From: Cytophagales bacterium
GTDB taxonomy: Bacteria > Bacteroidota > Bacteroidia > Cytophagales > 172606-1
Assembly (NCBI GenBank): GCA_030446715.1
Contig: JAUJMU010000008.1
Location: 124,001-188,000, forward strand
Length of the DNA stretch: 64,000 nucleotides
Reading direction: 5' to 3'
This document shows positions 55,026-64,000 of this stretch, piece by piece (within the stretch, counting starts at the first letter, position 1; every line of letters begins with the position of its first letter). The translations under genes and the position numbers were made by a program. The notes beneath the pieces are model-generated. The model searched no databases. It was not told the origin of the DNA and was given only the letters and a program-made list of their open reading frames with translations.

Positions 55026-56153
55026 TTAATACCCGGTTGAATTAACAGTCTGCACCTGATCAATGACGTAGTAGACTCCCCGGTAAGTATAATTCTCGAC
55101 CGGAACAACACTGGCCGTACCGAACGTAAAGGGAGACTTGGTAATTTTTACCGTACCCTGGGTAGTCGCATTGGTCTTATACACTACGGCCTCATTGGCG
55201 CCGGTAAAACTGATGACGGCGGGCGCAACAACGGTACTACTGACTAACCGCTTAATTGTCCCGTTCAGAATATGATTATTAACCAGGTTAATTAATTTAG
55301 CCGGAGCCATTTGGTCAATACTCCGCAGGTCCGGATACGTGGTAAAAAATTCCTCAAATGCCTGATCACTGGGAACAAATACGGTCCGGGTGCTATTTAT
55401 GCCGTTCAGCAAATTGATAATCGCCCGGGCGCCGGCACTGTCCCGTACCTGCTGCGCCTTCGCAGTGCCCGTGCCGGTGGTCACCCTACTGGCTATGGCA
55501 TCCAACCGGTCTAAAGCCGCCGCGAAGGTCGTCGTATTGGAATCAACTTTTATCGTTTGTCTTAACGATTTCAGGTTAACCGAAGCGGGGACGAGTACTT
55601 TGTCTACGATGAATGCACTGCCGGACGGTACGGTTCGTTCTTCGATCACCCGGGCCGTATTGTTTACGATTATACCGACGCCATCCCGCGTCACCTTAAT
55701 TTTATTGCCCCTCCGGGTAGCCACCGAATCGGTGGTTGGCACGTCTGCCGAAGTATATTTTGCGCCCTCTACCACGTGGTAATTGCCGATGGCCCGTACC
55801 AGGGTTACTTCATTTGCATTCAGTTCTTCATAGGTGTCGAACCCTTCGTGACTGAGCGTATCATTGAAGAAAACGACAAAGGCGCTATTACCAGGGGCAA
55901 ATACCGTATGTTTTTTTCCAAGGTCATTCAACGGCGGCAATAACTGATCGGACCGGAGAAACTCGACGAAAGTAGTCATACTCGTGTCGGCGAAGATCCT
56001 CCAGGCTACGCTGGGCTCCAGCCTTACGATGTCGGGCTCCTTTTCACAGGCGGCCAGCAATCCGGCCAGCAGGCCCAGCGCCGGTATAATGGCTATTCTT
56101 TTAACTGATTTATTCAAGATCTTCATTTTCGTAATAATCCTTAAAGTTTTCAT
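55026..56153 (-). CDS. Fasciclin (FAS1)-domain lipoprotein
   Basis: A 375-residue lipoprotein with lipobox LLAAC. The ATG at 56153 gives a long leader; the ATG at 56126 (residue 10) would give a more normal signal and is an alternative. Two FAS1 domains are seen: one with FVEFLRSDQLLPPLNDLGKK, HTVFAPGNSAFVVFF and ADVPTTDSVATRRGNKIKVT, and a second with FAAALDRLDAIASR, TVFVPSDQAFEEFFTTYPDL, LINLVNNHILNGTIKRL and YTYRGVYYVIDQVQTV. FAS1 domains mediate adhesion to surfaces or polysaccharides. The gene follows the SusD by 20 bases and is part of the operon starting at 61042. Confidence 0.88.
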   Translation of the reverse strand: MKTLRIITKMKILNKSVKRIAIIPALGLLAGLLAACEKEPDIVRLEPSVAWRIFADTSMTTFVEFLRSDQLLPPLNDLGKKHTVFAPGNSAFVVFFNDTLSHEGFDTYEELNANEVTLVRAIGNYHVVEGAKYTSADVPTTDSVATRRGNKIKVTRDGVGIIVNNTARVIEERTVPSGSAFIVDKVLVPASVNLKSLRQTIKVDSNTTTFAAALDRLDAIASRVTTGTGTAKAQQVRDSAGARAIINLLNGINSTRTVFVPSDQAFEEFFTTYPDLRSIDQMAPAKLINLVNNHILNGTIKRLVSSTVVAPAVISFTGANEAVVYKTNATTQGTVKITKSPFTFGTASVVPVENYTYRGVYYVIDQVQTVNSTGY

Positions 56154-56173
56154 CCTAATGTTTTAGCAGCGGC

Positions 56174-57910
56174 TTAGTGCCCCGGATTCTGGGTCAGCTC
56201 ATACGCGATAATCCGGTCCCGCTGAATGGGTATCGTATTGAGCCTTTCTATACGGGTGGGGTTGTCTACCTTAACGGCTAAACCGGCATCCTCAAACTCG
56301 ATTTTTATGCGGTTGGTCCGGACCAGATCATACCACCGGACGCCTTCGCCGACAAACTCCAGCATCCTCTCATCCAGAATGGATTCCAGCATATTCTCCT
56401 GCGGAGTTTTGGATGGGTCCTCCTGCACCCAAAATTCACGGGGAATGCCGGCCCGGTCTTTGATCCGGCCCAGGTGGATGGTGGCATTGTCCAGCTCACC
56501 CAGTGCGTTATACGCCTCGGCTTTCATGAGAATCACTTCCGAAAGCCGGATCATCTTGATGTTATCGTCCGAATTAAACCCGCCGGCCGGATTGACCGTG
56601 CCTGGATATTTGTTCAGGTACCATCGATTCCGGGAATTGTTCTGTACACTCTGATTAAGCGTATTGGGCGTAGACGTGAAAAAGAAGTTGGAATAGCCGA
56701 TACTGGCCGCTTTCCGCAGGTCTGTCACCTGGACTTCCGGGGCCAGCGGATCGCTGCTACTCTTGTAAAACCCATCCATGTACGTGTCCCGCTGCGAAGT
56801 CTGGTAAGTATCCCAGGCCATAGCGGTTTGGGCAGCACTGTTATTATAGGAACTCGTGCCGGTATTAAACGGACTCACGAAGCGTCCTTCATGATTCAAC
56901 CTTAGGTGGAATCCTCCCCCGTAGGTAACCCCGCCCGTCACCGATGGCAGAAAGATCCCCCGGAGGGCCTGGGTTTCGATGGTAGCCCCGCTGTATTGAA
57001 TTTCCCAGATCGATTCTCTGCTGTTCTTCGTACTGAAAAGAGTGCCGTATTGGGCTCCCGGCACCAAATCATACAGAGTCGTCTTCGCCGGATTGTCTAC
57101 GCTGTCGGCCCATTGGATCACTTGCCGGTAGCAATAATTCACGCTGTCGGGGGAGAGGGCTTCGCTTTCATACGTGGCTCGCCACAAATACACCCGGGCC
57201 AGCAGGGCGTGGGCGGCCCCGCGGGTAGCCCGGCCCCGGGTATTTATATCGTTGCCGGCCGCCGTATAGGAAACAAAAAGATCCGGGGCGGCTTCGGTCA
57301 GGTCGCGGACTACCTGCCAGATAGTTTCAAATTCTTTGCTGGCCCGGTTGGTTACGCCCTGTTCGTACATATACTGTTTGGTGGGCAGTACATCTCTATA
57401 GCTTTCGGTGGGTTTGGTCAGCAAAGCCACATTCCGCCAGTTGCGCAGCAGATCAAATAACGCCCAGGCTCTGAGGAACCTGGCTTCCGCCAGCAAATGC
57501 CGCTTTCTGGCCTCGGCAGCAGGCGGAACCGGAATGGAGGCGCCGTACGTCATCGCATTATTGGCCGTATTGATTACCCGGAAATTTTCCCGGTAGGAAG
57601 CAAATGGATTCTGATTGGTATTCACATTCACATTCAGGTGGTTGGCAAAAGTACCACCCGGCCCCTGCCGGTACATATCGGATAATAATTCACCCCGTAG
57701 AATCAGTTGCCCACCCGCATGACTACCTGCATTCAAATCAGCGCCCTGAATCCAGTCGTAAGCGCCGATTACGGTCGCTTCCAGATCCGGGAGGGTTTTA
57801 AAGAAATTTTCCGGGGCAATTAAATTTTCGGGGGTTGGCTCCAGTACTTCTTTACAGGAAGAAGCCAGTACGAAAAAAAGTACGAGTATGTATTTGATCG
57901 AAAATTTCAT
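56174..57910 (-). CDS. RagB/SusD-family nutrient-binding outer-membrane lipoprotein
   Basis: A 578-residue surface lipoprotein with lipobox ASSC (Cys19). Features are LEPTPENLIAPENFFKTLPD, LLAEARFLRAWALFDLLRNW, a TPR-like block (AAHALLARVYLWRATYESEA), SRESIWEIQYSGATIETQAL, IRLSEVILMKAEAYNALGEL and LDERMLEFVGEGVRWYDLVR, ending in AYELTQNPGH. It pairs with the SusC encoded 12 bases upstream. Intact throughout. With the FAS1 and PKD-like genes downstream it forms a four-gene glycan capture operon of unknown substrate. Confidence 0.94.
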   Translation of the reverse strand: MKFSIKYILVLFFVLASSCKEVLEPTPENLIAPENFFKTLPDLEATVIGAYDWIQGADLNAGSHAGGQLILRGELLSDMYRQGPGGTFANHLNVNVNTNQNPFASYRENFRVINTANNAMTYGASIPVPPAAEARKRHLLAEARFLRAWALFDLLRNWRNVALLTKPTESYRDVLPTKQYMYEQGVTNRASKEFETIWQVVRDLTEAAPDLFVSYTAAGNDINTRGRATRGAAHALLARVYLWRATYESEALSPDSVNYCYRQVIQWADSVDNPAKTTLYDLVPGAQYGTLFSTKNSRESIWEIQYSGATIETQALRGIFLPSVTGGVTYGGGFHLRLNHEGRFVSPFNTGTSSYNNSAAQTAMAWDTYQTSQRDTYMDGFYKSSSDPLAPEVQVTDLRKAASIGYSNFFFTSTPNTLNQSVQNNSRNRWYLNKYPGTVNPAGGFNSDDNIKMIRLSEVILMKAEAYNALGELDNATIHLGRIKDRAGIPREFWVQEDPSKTPQENMLESILDERMLEFVGEGVRWYDLVRTNRIKIEFEDAGLAVKVDNPTRIERLNTIPIQRDRIIAYELTQNPGH

Positions 57911-57922
57911 CAGCAGTTAAAA

Positions 57923-60900
57923 TTAAAATCCAAGATTAATTCCAAAAGTGTAGGTACGGGATTGCGGAAAGGTTCCGTAGTCAATACCCAGCGCCGCCGG
58001 ATTGCGGGCAGAGGCGTTCACCTCGGGATCCCACCCGTTGTAATTGGTGAACGTGAGCAGGTTATTTCCGGCAACAAACAGTTTTATACTTTGTATTTTG
58101 AACCGGCTTAATACACTGGCCGGAAGCATGTAATTCAACGTAGCCGCCTTTAACCGCAGGTAAGAAGCATCTTCGATGAACCGGGAGGGAACTTTATTTC
58201 CGTCGAAGTTTTGCCGGGCAATCGGAATATCGGTTACTTGTCCCTGGCCCCGCCACCGGCGTAATACATTCCGGTTAGAGTTGTTGTCGTCATCCATTTC
58301 CTCCATTACCGCCCGGCCGTAATTGAACACGTCATTGCCGTAGGTAGATTGCAGCAGCACGTTAAGCGTAAAATTCTTATAAGTAAAAGTGTTGGTTAAC
58401 CCGGCGGTAAACAGCGGTTGCGCGTAGCCAATCGGAAACCAGTCATCGTCCCCGTTAATCACATTATCAAGGTTTCCGTCCCGGGAAATTACGTAGCCGG
58501 CTCCAATCACATCATCCCCATTATTTGCCCTGGATATGGCCGTCTCATTGTTGCCATCTAAAGCAAGTACCCCCAGCGCCTGCCGGCCCATCAGTACGCC
58601 GATGGGTTCGCCCTCTCTTAAGACCGAAATAATGGTCGTGGAGGATCCGCCGGTACCGTTGAATCCGGCGCCCCAGGTCCGGGCATTGCGGGTAGGCAGT
58701 TTCAGAATGGTATTTCTATTAAAAGAAATATTAAAATTCGTGTTCCACTTAAACTTGCCGGTCATATTGATGGTGTTCAGTTCCAGTTCCAGCCCCAGAT
58801 TCTGAATGTCGCCCGAGTTCTGCCAGACGTTGTTTATCCCTAAACCGCTTTCATAAGGAGCCGGCCGGTTAATGAGTAAGTCGTGCGTCTGGTGCAGGTA
58901 TACTTCGGAGGTGAGCCGGATCCGGTTTTCCATCAGCCCCAGGTCCACGGCCAGCATGAACTTGTCGGTGGTTTCCCACTTCAACTCCGGACTTCCTACC
59001 TGTAATGGAATGATACCGGATTGACCCGCATAGATTCTGCCGGTTTGATAGGACCCAAAAGCAGCGTATTCCTGTATTCCCTGCTGATTACCGGTCTGTC
59101 CGGCGCTGGCCCGGATGCTTAATTCCGAAACAAAGGGGAGATTTTGCATGAAAGGCTCGGCGCTGATCCGCCACTTAACGGCTGCCGAAGGGAAGAAGGC
59201 ATTCCGGTTCAATCTGCCAAAGCGGGAAGAGGCATCATTCCGGGCATTTATTTCGACATAATACTTCTTATTAAAATCATAGGCTGCTCTCCCGAAAAAG
59301 GAGATCAGGCCCGCCTTCCGGACATCCGTAAAGGGGCTTTCAAATTGGGCGCCGGCCGTCACCGTCTTCACCACGTCATTGGCGTGACCGGTAGACACGG
59401 CCCGGGCTAAATCAATCCGGGAGGCCGTGATTTCATTGCCGGCCAGGGCCGAAAAGGAGTGAACCCCATTCAGCGTTTTGTTGTAGGTAATGGTATTGGT
59501 GCTGGTCCATTGAAAATTGTCGGTTTGTGAATTCACCGCCCGCCGGGTACCGTCCTGCAAGGCCCGGCCGCCCTGGAAATAACTATCCTGGCTACTTAGT
59601 ATATCGGCGCTGAACTGGGTTTTCAGGTTCAGGCCTTTGATTGGCTCATAATTCACCGTCAGGGCCTGAATCAGGCGGTTACTTTTCGTCGTCCAATCCA
59701 CTTCCTTCGCCTGCGCAATGGGGTTGTTGTTACTGGTACCGGCTACCAGCTGATTATAATTGTAGTTGCCGTTTCCGGTGGTATCATACACCGGCGTCCA
59801 GGGAAATTTACGCAAGGAATTGATCAACACTGCTCTTTCGTTGTTGTCGCCGGATATTCTGTCGGTAATACCCCGCGTATAAGCGGTATTGGTTGAAACC
59901 CGGAGCTTGTCATTCACGTTAAAATCAAGATTCAGACGGGTAGACAGCCTTTGGTAGCCGGAGTTGATGACAATGCCTTTGTTATTCAGGTATCCGCCGG
60001 ATAAGGAATACCGGAGTTTCTCGGTACCGCCTCGCATTGCCAGGTCGTACGTATTATAGGTACCGGTCCGGAACAATTCATCCTGCCAGTCCGTATTGTA
60101 TTTTAACAGGGCAGTTGTATCCCTTAAGATAACCGGCAGTGCATTATTATTGTTAATGTGCTGATCCATTAAAAGCTCAATGGCTTCCGGCGTTTGCAGC
60201 AGATCCAGTCTGGGCGGAGTCTGGACGCCCCGGGTCGCATTGAAGGTAACGGCAGTTTTGCCGGCCTTTCCTTTTTTGGTAGTAATGATCACTACGCCAT
60301 TGGCCGCTCTGGCGCCGTAGATCGCCGTAGCCGAAGCATCTTTTAACACCGTAATCGATTCAATGTCGTTCGGATTAATATCGGCCAGCGCATTGGAAGA
60401 AGAAAGCCCCTGCGAATTACCCACTCCCGGTTGTATCCGGCTATCGGAGAGGTCGCCCGAAACGATGGGAACGCCGTCCACAATGTAGAGCGGATCATTG
60501 CCCGCATTGATGGAAGTAGTGCCCCTGATCCGGACGGTAATGCCGGAGCCGGGAGCGCCGCTGTTGGAGATGACTTGTACGCCGGCGGCCCTTCCCTGCA
60601 GGAGGGCATCCACCGTGGGAACCGGCACGTTTTCAATGTCTTCGGCTTTAATGGTGGATACTGATCCTTTGATGTCTCTCCGGTCCTGATCCCCGTACCC
60701 TACTACGACTACTTCACTCAGTGATTGAATATCGGGTACGAGACTTACATCGACCCTGGTACGACCACCGATGGGTGTCTCTTGGGGAGTATAGCCAATA
60801 AAGGAAAACACCAGGGTTCCGTTGCCGTCCGGTACCGGGAGGGTATAATTGCCTTGTGCATTGGTAACCGTTCCGGTGGTGGTCCCTTTCAGCCCGACAC

Positions 60901-61042
60901 TGACCCCGGGAAGTCCTTCATTGGTTTCTGAGGTAACTTTGCCCTGTATGGTTACACCCTGGGCAAATAGTATCAGGTGAACAAAAGTGAAAAATACGGC
61001 TAAGCAGAGCTTCCTGCAGTGTTTAAGTAAGAATTGATTCAT
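57923..61042 (-). CDS. SusC/RagA-family TonB-dependent outer-membrane transporter, without STN domain
   Basis: A 1039-residue transporter with signal peptide (LCLAVFFTFVHLILFAQ), carboxypeptidase-like domain (VTSETNEGLPGVSVGLKGTT, FSFIGYTPQETPIG), plug (SLSEVVVVGYGDQDRRDIKG, DPLYIVDGVPIVSGDLSD, ATAIYGARAANGVVIITTKK) and a barrel ending YTFGINLGF. It lacks an STN domain and no sigma/FecR genes are adjacent. It is the first gene of the operon SusC-SusD-FAS1-PKD. The plug region is closely related to that of the SusC at 40034. Confidence 0.94.
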   Translation of the reverse strand: MNQFLLKHCRKLCLAVFFTFVHLILFAQGVTIQGKVTSETNEGLPGVSVGLKGTTTGTVTNAQGNYTLPVPDGNGTLVFSFIGYTPQETPIGGRTRVDVSLVPDIQSLSEVVVVGYGDQDRRDIKGSVSTIKAEDIENVPVPTVDALLQGRAAGVQVISNSGAPGSGITVRIRGTTSINAGNDPLYIVDGVPIVSGDLSDSRIQPGVGNSQGLSSSNALADINPNDIESITVLKDASATAIYGARAANGVVIITTKKGKAGKTAVTFNATRGVQTPPRLDLLQTPEAIELLMDQHINNNNALPVILRDTTALLKYNTDWQDELFRTGTYNTYDLAMRGGTEKLRYSLSGGYLNNKGIVINSGYQRLSTRLNLDFNVNDKLRVSTNTAYTRGITDRISGDNNERAVLINSLRKFPWTPVYDTTGNGNYNYNQLVAGTSNNNPIAQAKEVDWTTKSNRLIQALTVNYEPIKGLNLKTQFSADILSSQDSYFQGGRALQDGTRRAVNSQTDNFQWTSTNTITYNKTLNGVHSFSALAGNEITASRIDLARAVSTGHANDVVKTVTAGAQFESPFTDVRKAGLISFFGRAAYDFNKKYYVEINARNDASSRFGRLNRNAFFPSAAVKWRISAEPFMQNLPFVSELSIRASAGQTGNQQGIQEYAAFGSYQTGRIYAGQSGIIPLQVGSPELKWETTDKFMLAVDLGLMENRIRLTSEVYLHQTHDLLINRPAPYESGLGINNVWQNSGDIQNLGLELELNTINMTGKFKWNTNFNISFNRNTILKLPTRNARTWGAGFNGTGGSSTTIISVLREGEPIGVLMGRQALGVLALDGNNETAISRANNGDDVIGAGYVISRDGNLDNVINGDDDWFPIGYAQPLFTAGLTNTFTYKNFTLNVLLQSTYGNDVFNYGRAVMEEMDDDNNSNRNVLRRWRGQGQVTDIPIARQNFDGNKVPSRFIEDASYLRLKAATLNYMLPASVLSRFKIQSIKLFVAGNNLLTFTNYNGWDPEVNASARNPAALGIDYGTFPQSRTYTFGINLGF

Positions 61043-61354
61043 AGCGTTATTATTTGCATTGTTTATGTCAGATTAGGACGAACTTTTACTCATTTGATGA
61101 TAATACAGTGGCCTGCGTTGTCAGACTGGTTTATAAAATTAGCTTTCCGTCCCGCGTGTCGTGAACCGGTTGAGCCGCTGTCTGCGGGTTGTAAAGTGGG
61201 TCAGTACAGCCGGTGGGGCGGCTAAAAAGCCAAACACAAGGCAGCGTTTGAGGTGTTGGGTAATAAGGGGAGACATGGTATCTTTTATCGGTTGTTCAAC
61301 AGTTATAATCCCGACCAGAAAGGCAGCAACTTACCGGCAGCCACCGGCGGTTTG
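61043..61354. other. Gap upstream of a SusC operon
   Basis: No gene is supported. The stretch must hold the promoter of the SusC operon near 61043-61130. A short plus-strand frame around 61225-61320 reads AAFEVLGNKGRHGIFYRLFN, which looks protein-like and might be a relic of a lost gene, but I cannot assign it. Confidence 0.35.
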
Positions 61355-62770
61355 CTACTCCTGTACATCGGACCGGTTGCTGATTTTTTTACCGAGCAAT
61401 GCTTTCAGTCCGGCGATGGTCGCCGCATAAGCCGGGTCTTTAACCAGGTTATCTGATTCTCTGGGGTCTTTCTGGTAATCGTACAGCTCGGCACCCCGGT
61501 CTGCCCACTCCGTGTAGCGGTAACGCTGGCTGCGGATGCTGCGGCCCATCAGGCCTTTGCGGGCCACCTGGGTATAGGCCGGGTAATTCCAGGCAGTATC
61601 AGGATTATTGAGCAGCGGCACCAGACTCTTGCCGTGCACGTAGGCGGGGGCCTGCAAGCCGCAGGCATCGGCCAGGGTCCGGTACAGGTCCACTGTTTCT
61701 ACCAGCCCTTCGCTTACTTTCCCTTTCGCTTTGCCGCCCGGCAGGGCAATCACCAGCGGTACCCGGGCCGATTTCTCAAACAGGCTCTGCTTCATCCATT
61801 GCCGGTGTTCGCTCAGGTTATAACCGTGGTCGCTCACAAAAACAATGACTGTACTTTTGGTAAGGCCCAGGCGGTCCAGGGCATCGAGCACCCTGCCCAT
61901 CTGGGCGTCCATGTAAGAAACAGAGGCGTAATAGGCCCGGATCACTTCTTTCCTTTTCTGGGGGTCGGTGACCCCCCAGTACGGCGGATTGGTCCACAGG
62001 GCCACCGGCGGCACATCATCAAGGTCATTTTCCGGCTCGTCGGGCAAGTGAATATCCTTGAGCTTGTACATATCGAAGTATTTCTTCGGCGCAATGTAGG
62101 GGCTGTGCGGGCGGTGGAAGCCTACCAGAAAGAAGAAAGGTTTATCCTTTACTTTTTCCAGCGCCTTTACGGCCTCATCGGCCAGTTGGGTATCGGGCAG
62201 CATGTCTTTGTCGGCTACCGGGTCGGCGGCCAGAAAATTAAGGGTAGCGGCAATGTGCCGGCCGGGCGTGTAGTCGGTCAGCTTCTGCTCATTGTACACG
62301 TGGGTTTTGGGCGGGTAGACAATCTGGTCCCAGGCGGGCTCGTCTTCGATGTTTTTCCGGCTTTTGTCTTTCGCCGGCACCCCGTGGAAGCCTTTGCCGA
62401 ACCGGGCGGTGACGTAGCCATTGCGCTTAAAGAACATGGGCATGGTAACGGCAGTGGGCAGATGATCCCGGAAATAGGTACTGTTGCCGAATACCTGCGT
62501 GGTATCCGGCCGCAGCCCGTTGAGAATCGACACGCGGCTGGGGTTGCAGAGGGGAACCTGGCAGTAGGCTTTGTTGAATTTAACCCCTCTTTTGGCCAGC
62601 CGGTCCAGGTTCGGCGTTTTTACCAGCGCGTGCCCGTAGGTGCTCATATCGGCGTTTAAATCATCAACGATAATAAAGAGCACGTTTTTCTTCACGGGTG
62701 CCGGGGGCCCGGGTGGCTGCCAGGCGGCCGCCAACAACCCAAAGAAGATAGAAATCCACACCTGAAGCAT
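61355..62770 (-). CDS. Sulfatase, iduronate-2-sulfatase-like
   Basis: A 471-residue exported sulfatase with a short signal (VWISIFFGLLAAAWQ) and no lipobox. NVLFIIVDDLNADMSTYGHA carries the N-terminal metal ligands; Cys75-Asn-Pro-Ser-Arg79 is the formylglycine site, within YCQVPLCNPSRVSILNGLRP. The later FFLVGFHRPHSPYIAPKKYF and IVFVSDHGYNLSEHRQWMK blocks match the iduronate-2-sulfatase-like group and are shared with the sulfatase at 1093 (FFRPHPPFVAPKKYF, WSDHGWLLGEHGLW). It follows the SusC operon region on the same strand, about 410 bases after the partial sulfatase at 63181 in transcription order. Confidence 0.92.
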   Translation of the reverse strand: MLQVWISIFFGLLAAAWQPPGPPAPVKKNVLFIIVDDLNADMSTYGHALVKTPNLDRLAKRGVKFNKAYCQVPLCNPSRVSILNGLRPDTTQVFGNSTYFRDHLPTAVTMPMFFKRNGYVTARFGKGFHGVPAKDKSRKNIEDEPAWDQIVYPPKTHVYNEQKLTDYTPGRHIAATLNFLAADPVADKDMLPDTQLADEAVKALEKVKDKPFFFLVGFHRPHSPYIAPKKYFDMYKLKDIHLPDEPENDLDDVPPVALWTNPPYWGVTDPQKRKEVIRAYYASVSYMDAQMGRVLDALDRLGLTKSTVIVFVSDHGYNLSEHRQWMKQSLFEKSARVPLVIALPGGKAKGKVSEGLVETVDLYRTLADACGLQAPAYVHGKSLVPLLNNPDTAWNYPAYTQVARKGLMGRSIRSQRYRYTEWADRGAELYDYQKDPRESDNLVKDPAYAATIAGLKALLGKKISNRSDVQE

Positions 62771-62978
62771 ACAGCTGAAATTGATTTGGGTTAAAATTTT
62801 GTTTTGTTTATGGGCTGCACTTCGGACCAGTCCTTACAGTCAGGCAAGGATAGCCGCCCGGCAGGGCCCGCGTCCACCCCTGCGCTGGTCCACGCGCAGT
62901 TCAAGTCCGTACGGGTCAGAAACAGCCGGTAAAATTCCGGTGGAACGCGGATACAATAAATGGAGAAGCCCTTCCGGA

Positions 62979-63041
62979 CAGACAAGTGCCGGTAATGCTC
63001 CTTTTGTACTGAACTTTTTTAAGTTTTCTTTTAACTATTTT
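62979..63041. repeat. Copy B of the duplicated FecR leader, a relic
   Basis: A sequence nearly identical to 44708-44770, in the same orientation, but with no sigma or FecR gene around it. Weaker similarity continues to about 62950. On the minus strand the sequence after it reads MSVRKGFSIY, parallel to the TTG-started FecR leader MSVQNRSSIY, and then diverges. It is probably the remains of a second sigma/FecR locus or a copied regulatory segment. The surrounding gap 62771-63180 shows no other gene. Confidence 0.8.
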
Positions 63042-63180
63042 CTTGATCGGATCATAAAAGCCGGTACCAGAAACACTGGCTTCGCGGCGAGTGCGCCGAG
63101 CCCGGCGGGCACAACAGTACGGAAAGCGTACGGTTACAACGGAATGGCTACTGGCAGCAATACGAATCGCAACATTTTCA

Positions 63181-64000
63181 CTACAGCTTTTCCGCGTTTA
63201 GCGGTTCGTACGCATCATTGTAATGATACCCGGGAAAGGAGTTGCGGGGCGCGGGTAAAAAGTCGTGCGTCTGGTTCATCCAGTCGCCCAGTATTTTCTG
63301 ATAATCGAGCACCACTTGTTTATAGGCCGGATCAGCCGCCAGATTATGCCATTCGCCGGGGTCTTTTTCCAGGTCGTATAGTTCTACTACCGGGCGGGGT
63401 GCCCCAAAATACCATTGCTTCAGCCTGGGAGCCAGGCCGCCCATCTTATGTAAACTATCAATGGCCTGGAAAGCGGGCGAAGTCAACCGGTCAAGCGTCG
63501 GCATGGGGGCTACCTCGGGCCGGAAGTTGTGGATGAGTTTATACTTTTTGGAAATGACGGCCCGGCCCGGTTCCCAGTTGTCGTGCCAGTTGCGTTCGGT
63601 AAATACGTACTCGTGTAGGGGTTGGGTGCCCCCTTTTAAATACGGCACCAGCGATTTGCCGGTCATGCGGGGCAGCAGGGGAGCGCCGGCGGCTTCCAGC
63701 CAGGTAACCGGCAAATCCATCAGCGAAACAATGTCGGTGGCTACCCGGCCGGCTTTGACCTGACCGGGCCATTTAATCAGGAGGGGCACGTTAACGCCGG
63801 CTTCGTACAGGGTGCCTTTGGCCCGGGGGAAAGGCATGCCGTTGTCACTCGACACCACAATGATGGTATTGCCGGTCAGGCCCTGCTTTTCGAGTAGGGC
63901 CAGTATCTGGCCGCAGTCCTGATCGAAGCGGGTGATGTAATCGTAATAGTAGGCCAGGTCCTGGCGGGTACCGGGCGTATCGGCCAGGAAACCGGGTACC
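63181..64000 (-). CDS. Sulfatase, C-terminal part; gene continues beyond the window
   Basis: The minus-strand frame is open to the last base; the ATG at 63858 is internal, since upstream codons continue the family pattern (RQDLAYYYDYITRFDQDCGQ, LTGNTIIVVSSDNGMPFPRA). About 273 residues are visible. The active-site SSDNGMPFPRAKGTLYEAGV and VNVPLLIKWPGQVKAGRVAT are clear, and ELYDLEKDPGEWHNLAADPA near the end matches sulfamidase-like sulfatases such as the one at 25798. The CxPSR site lies outside the window. Together with the sulfatase at 61355 it shows that the sulfatase repertoire continues past the window end. Confidence 0.88.
   Translation of the reverse strand, partial: VPGFLADTPGTRQDLAYYYDYITRFDQDCGQILALLEKQGLTGNTIIVVSSDNGMPFPRAKGTLYEAGVNVPLLIKWPGQVKAGRVATDIVSLMDLPVTWLEAAGAPLLPRMTGKSLVPYLKGGTQPLHEYVFTERNWHDNWEPGRAVISKKYKLIHNFRPEVAPMPTLDRLTSPAFQAIDSLHKMGGLAPRLKQWYFGAPRPVVELYDLEKDPGEWHNLAADPAYKQVVLDYQKILGDWMNQTHDFLPAPRNSFPGYHYNDAYEPLNAEKL

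Noticed and set aside
61253-61456. 67-residue plus-strand open frame
   Set aside because: Partly antisense to the sulfatase end; the protein-like part is too short to assign.
62781-63536. 251-residue plus-strand open frame
   Set aside because: Runs antisense into the partial sulfatase and through the FecR-leader relic; no domain pattern.

Overview
The window looks like chromosome of a polysaccharide-degrading Bacteroidota, most likely a Cytophagales (Spirosoma-like) bacterium. The evidence is three SusC/SusD outer-membrane pairs, an ECF sigma/FecR switch, two proteins with C-terminal T9SS sorting domains, many lipoproteins, seven sulfatases (six complete with a CxPSR site, one cut by the window end) and a general lack of Shine-Dalgarno motifs. 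No tRNA, rRNA, CRISPR array or intact transposon was seen.

Layout. (1) 1-2.9 kb: a sialate O-acetylesterase cut by the window edge, an iduronate-sulfatase-like lipoprotein, and a decayed scrap in which an IS3-type OrfA start is fused to a broken copy of the same sulfatase. (2) 2.9-9.6 kb, minus strand: a small lipoprotein and a two-component pair, a TPR histidine kinase and a large REC-GAF-sigma54-type regulator with a tandem GAF duplication. (3) 9.9-22 kb, plus strand: two beta-propeller lipoproteins flanking a Crp/Fnr regulator and an orphan lipoprotein, then a redox cluster: EgtD-like methyltransferase, disulfide oxidoreductase, short 6-phosphogluconate dehydrogenase, cytochrome b, sulfite-oxidase-fold molybdoenzyme, small membrane protein and a second disulfide oxidoreductase. 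(4) 22.0-22.65 kb: a gene graveyard, with fragments of a DUF4861 gene and a phospholipase-C-like gene abutting head to head. (5) 22.7-36.2 kb: four sulfatases in a row and a membrane-anchored LamG-like protein on the minus strand, divergent from two multidomain beta-helix proteins on the plus strand. Triple 12-bp repeats lie between them. (6) 36.5-45.4 kb, minus strand: a classic polysaccharide utilization locus in the order ECF sigma, FecR, SusC with STN domain, SusD (broken by four frameshifts), glycosidase-like protein. (7) 45.5-50.5 kb: a second SusC/SusD pair with a strong terminator. (8) 50.7-54.1 kb, plus strand: three mostly unrecognised secreted-type proteins, one with an HExxH motif. 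(9) 54.5-61.0 kb, minus strand: SusC/SusD plus FAS1 and PKD-like lipoproteins. (10) 61.3-64 kb: two more sulfatases, separated by a relic copy of the sigma/FecR junction.

Inference: the SusCD systems would import oligosaccharides, the sulfatases and esterase would strip sulfate and acyl groups, and the beta-helix proteins would bind or cleave the polymer. The substrate is probably a sulfated or acetylated polysaccharide. No sulfatase-maturing enzyme is encoded here, so the formylglycine modification must come from elsewhere in the genome. Several relics show that the region has been rearranged repeatedly.
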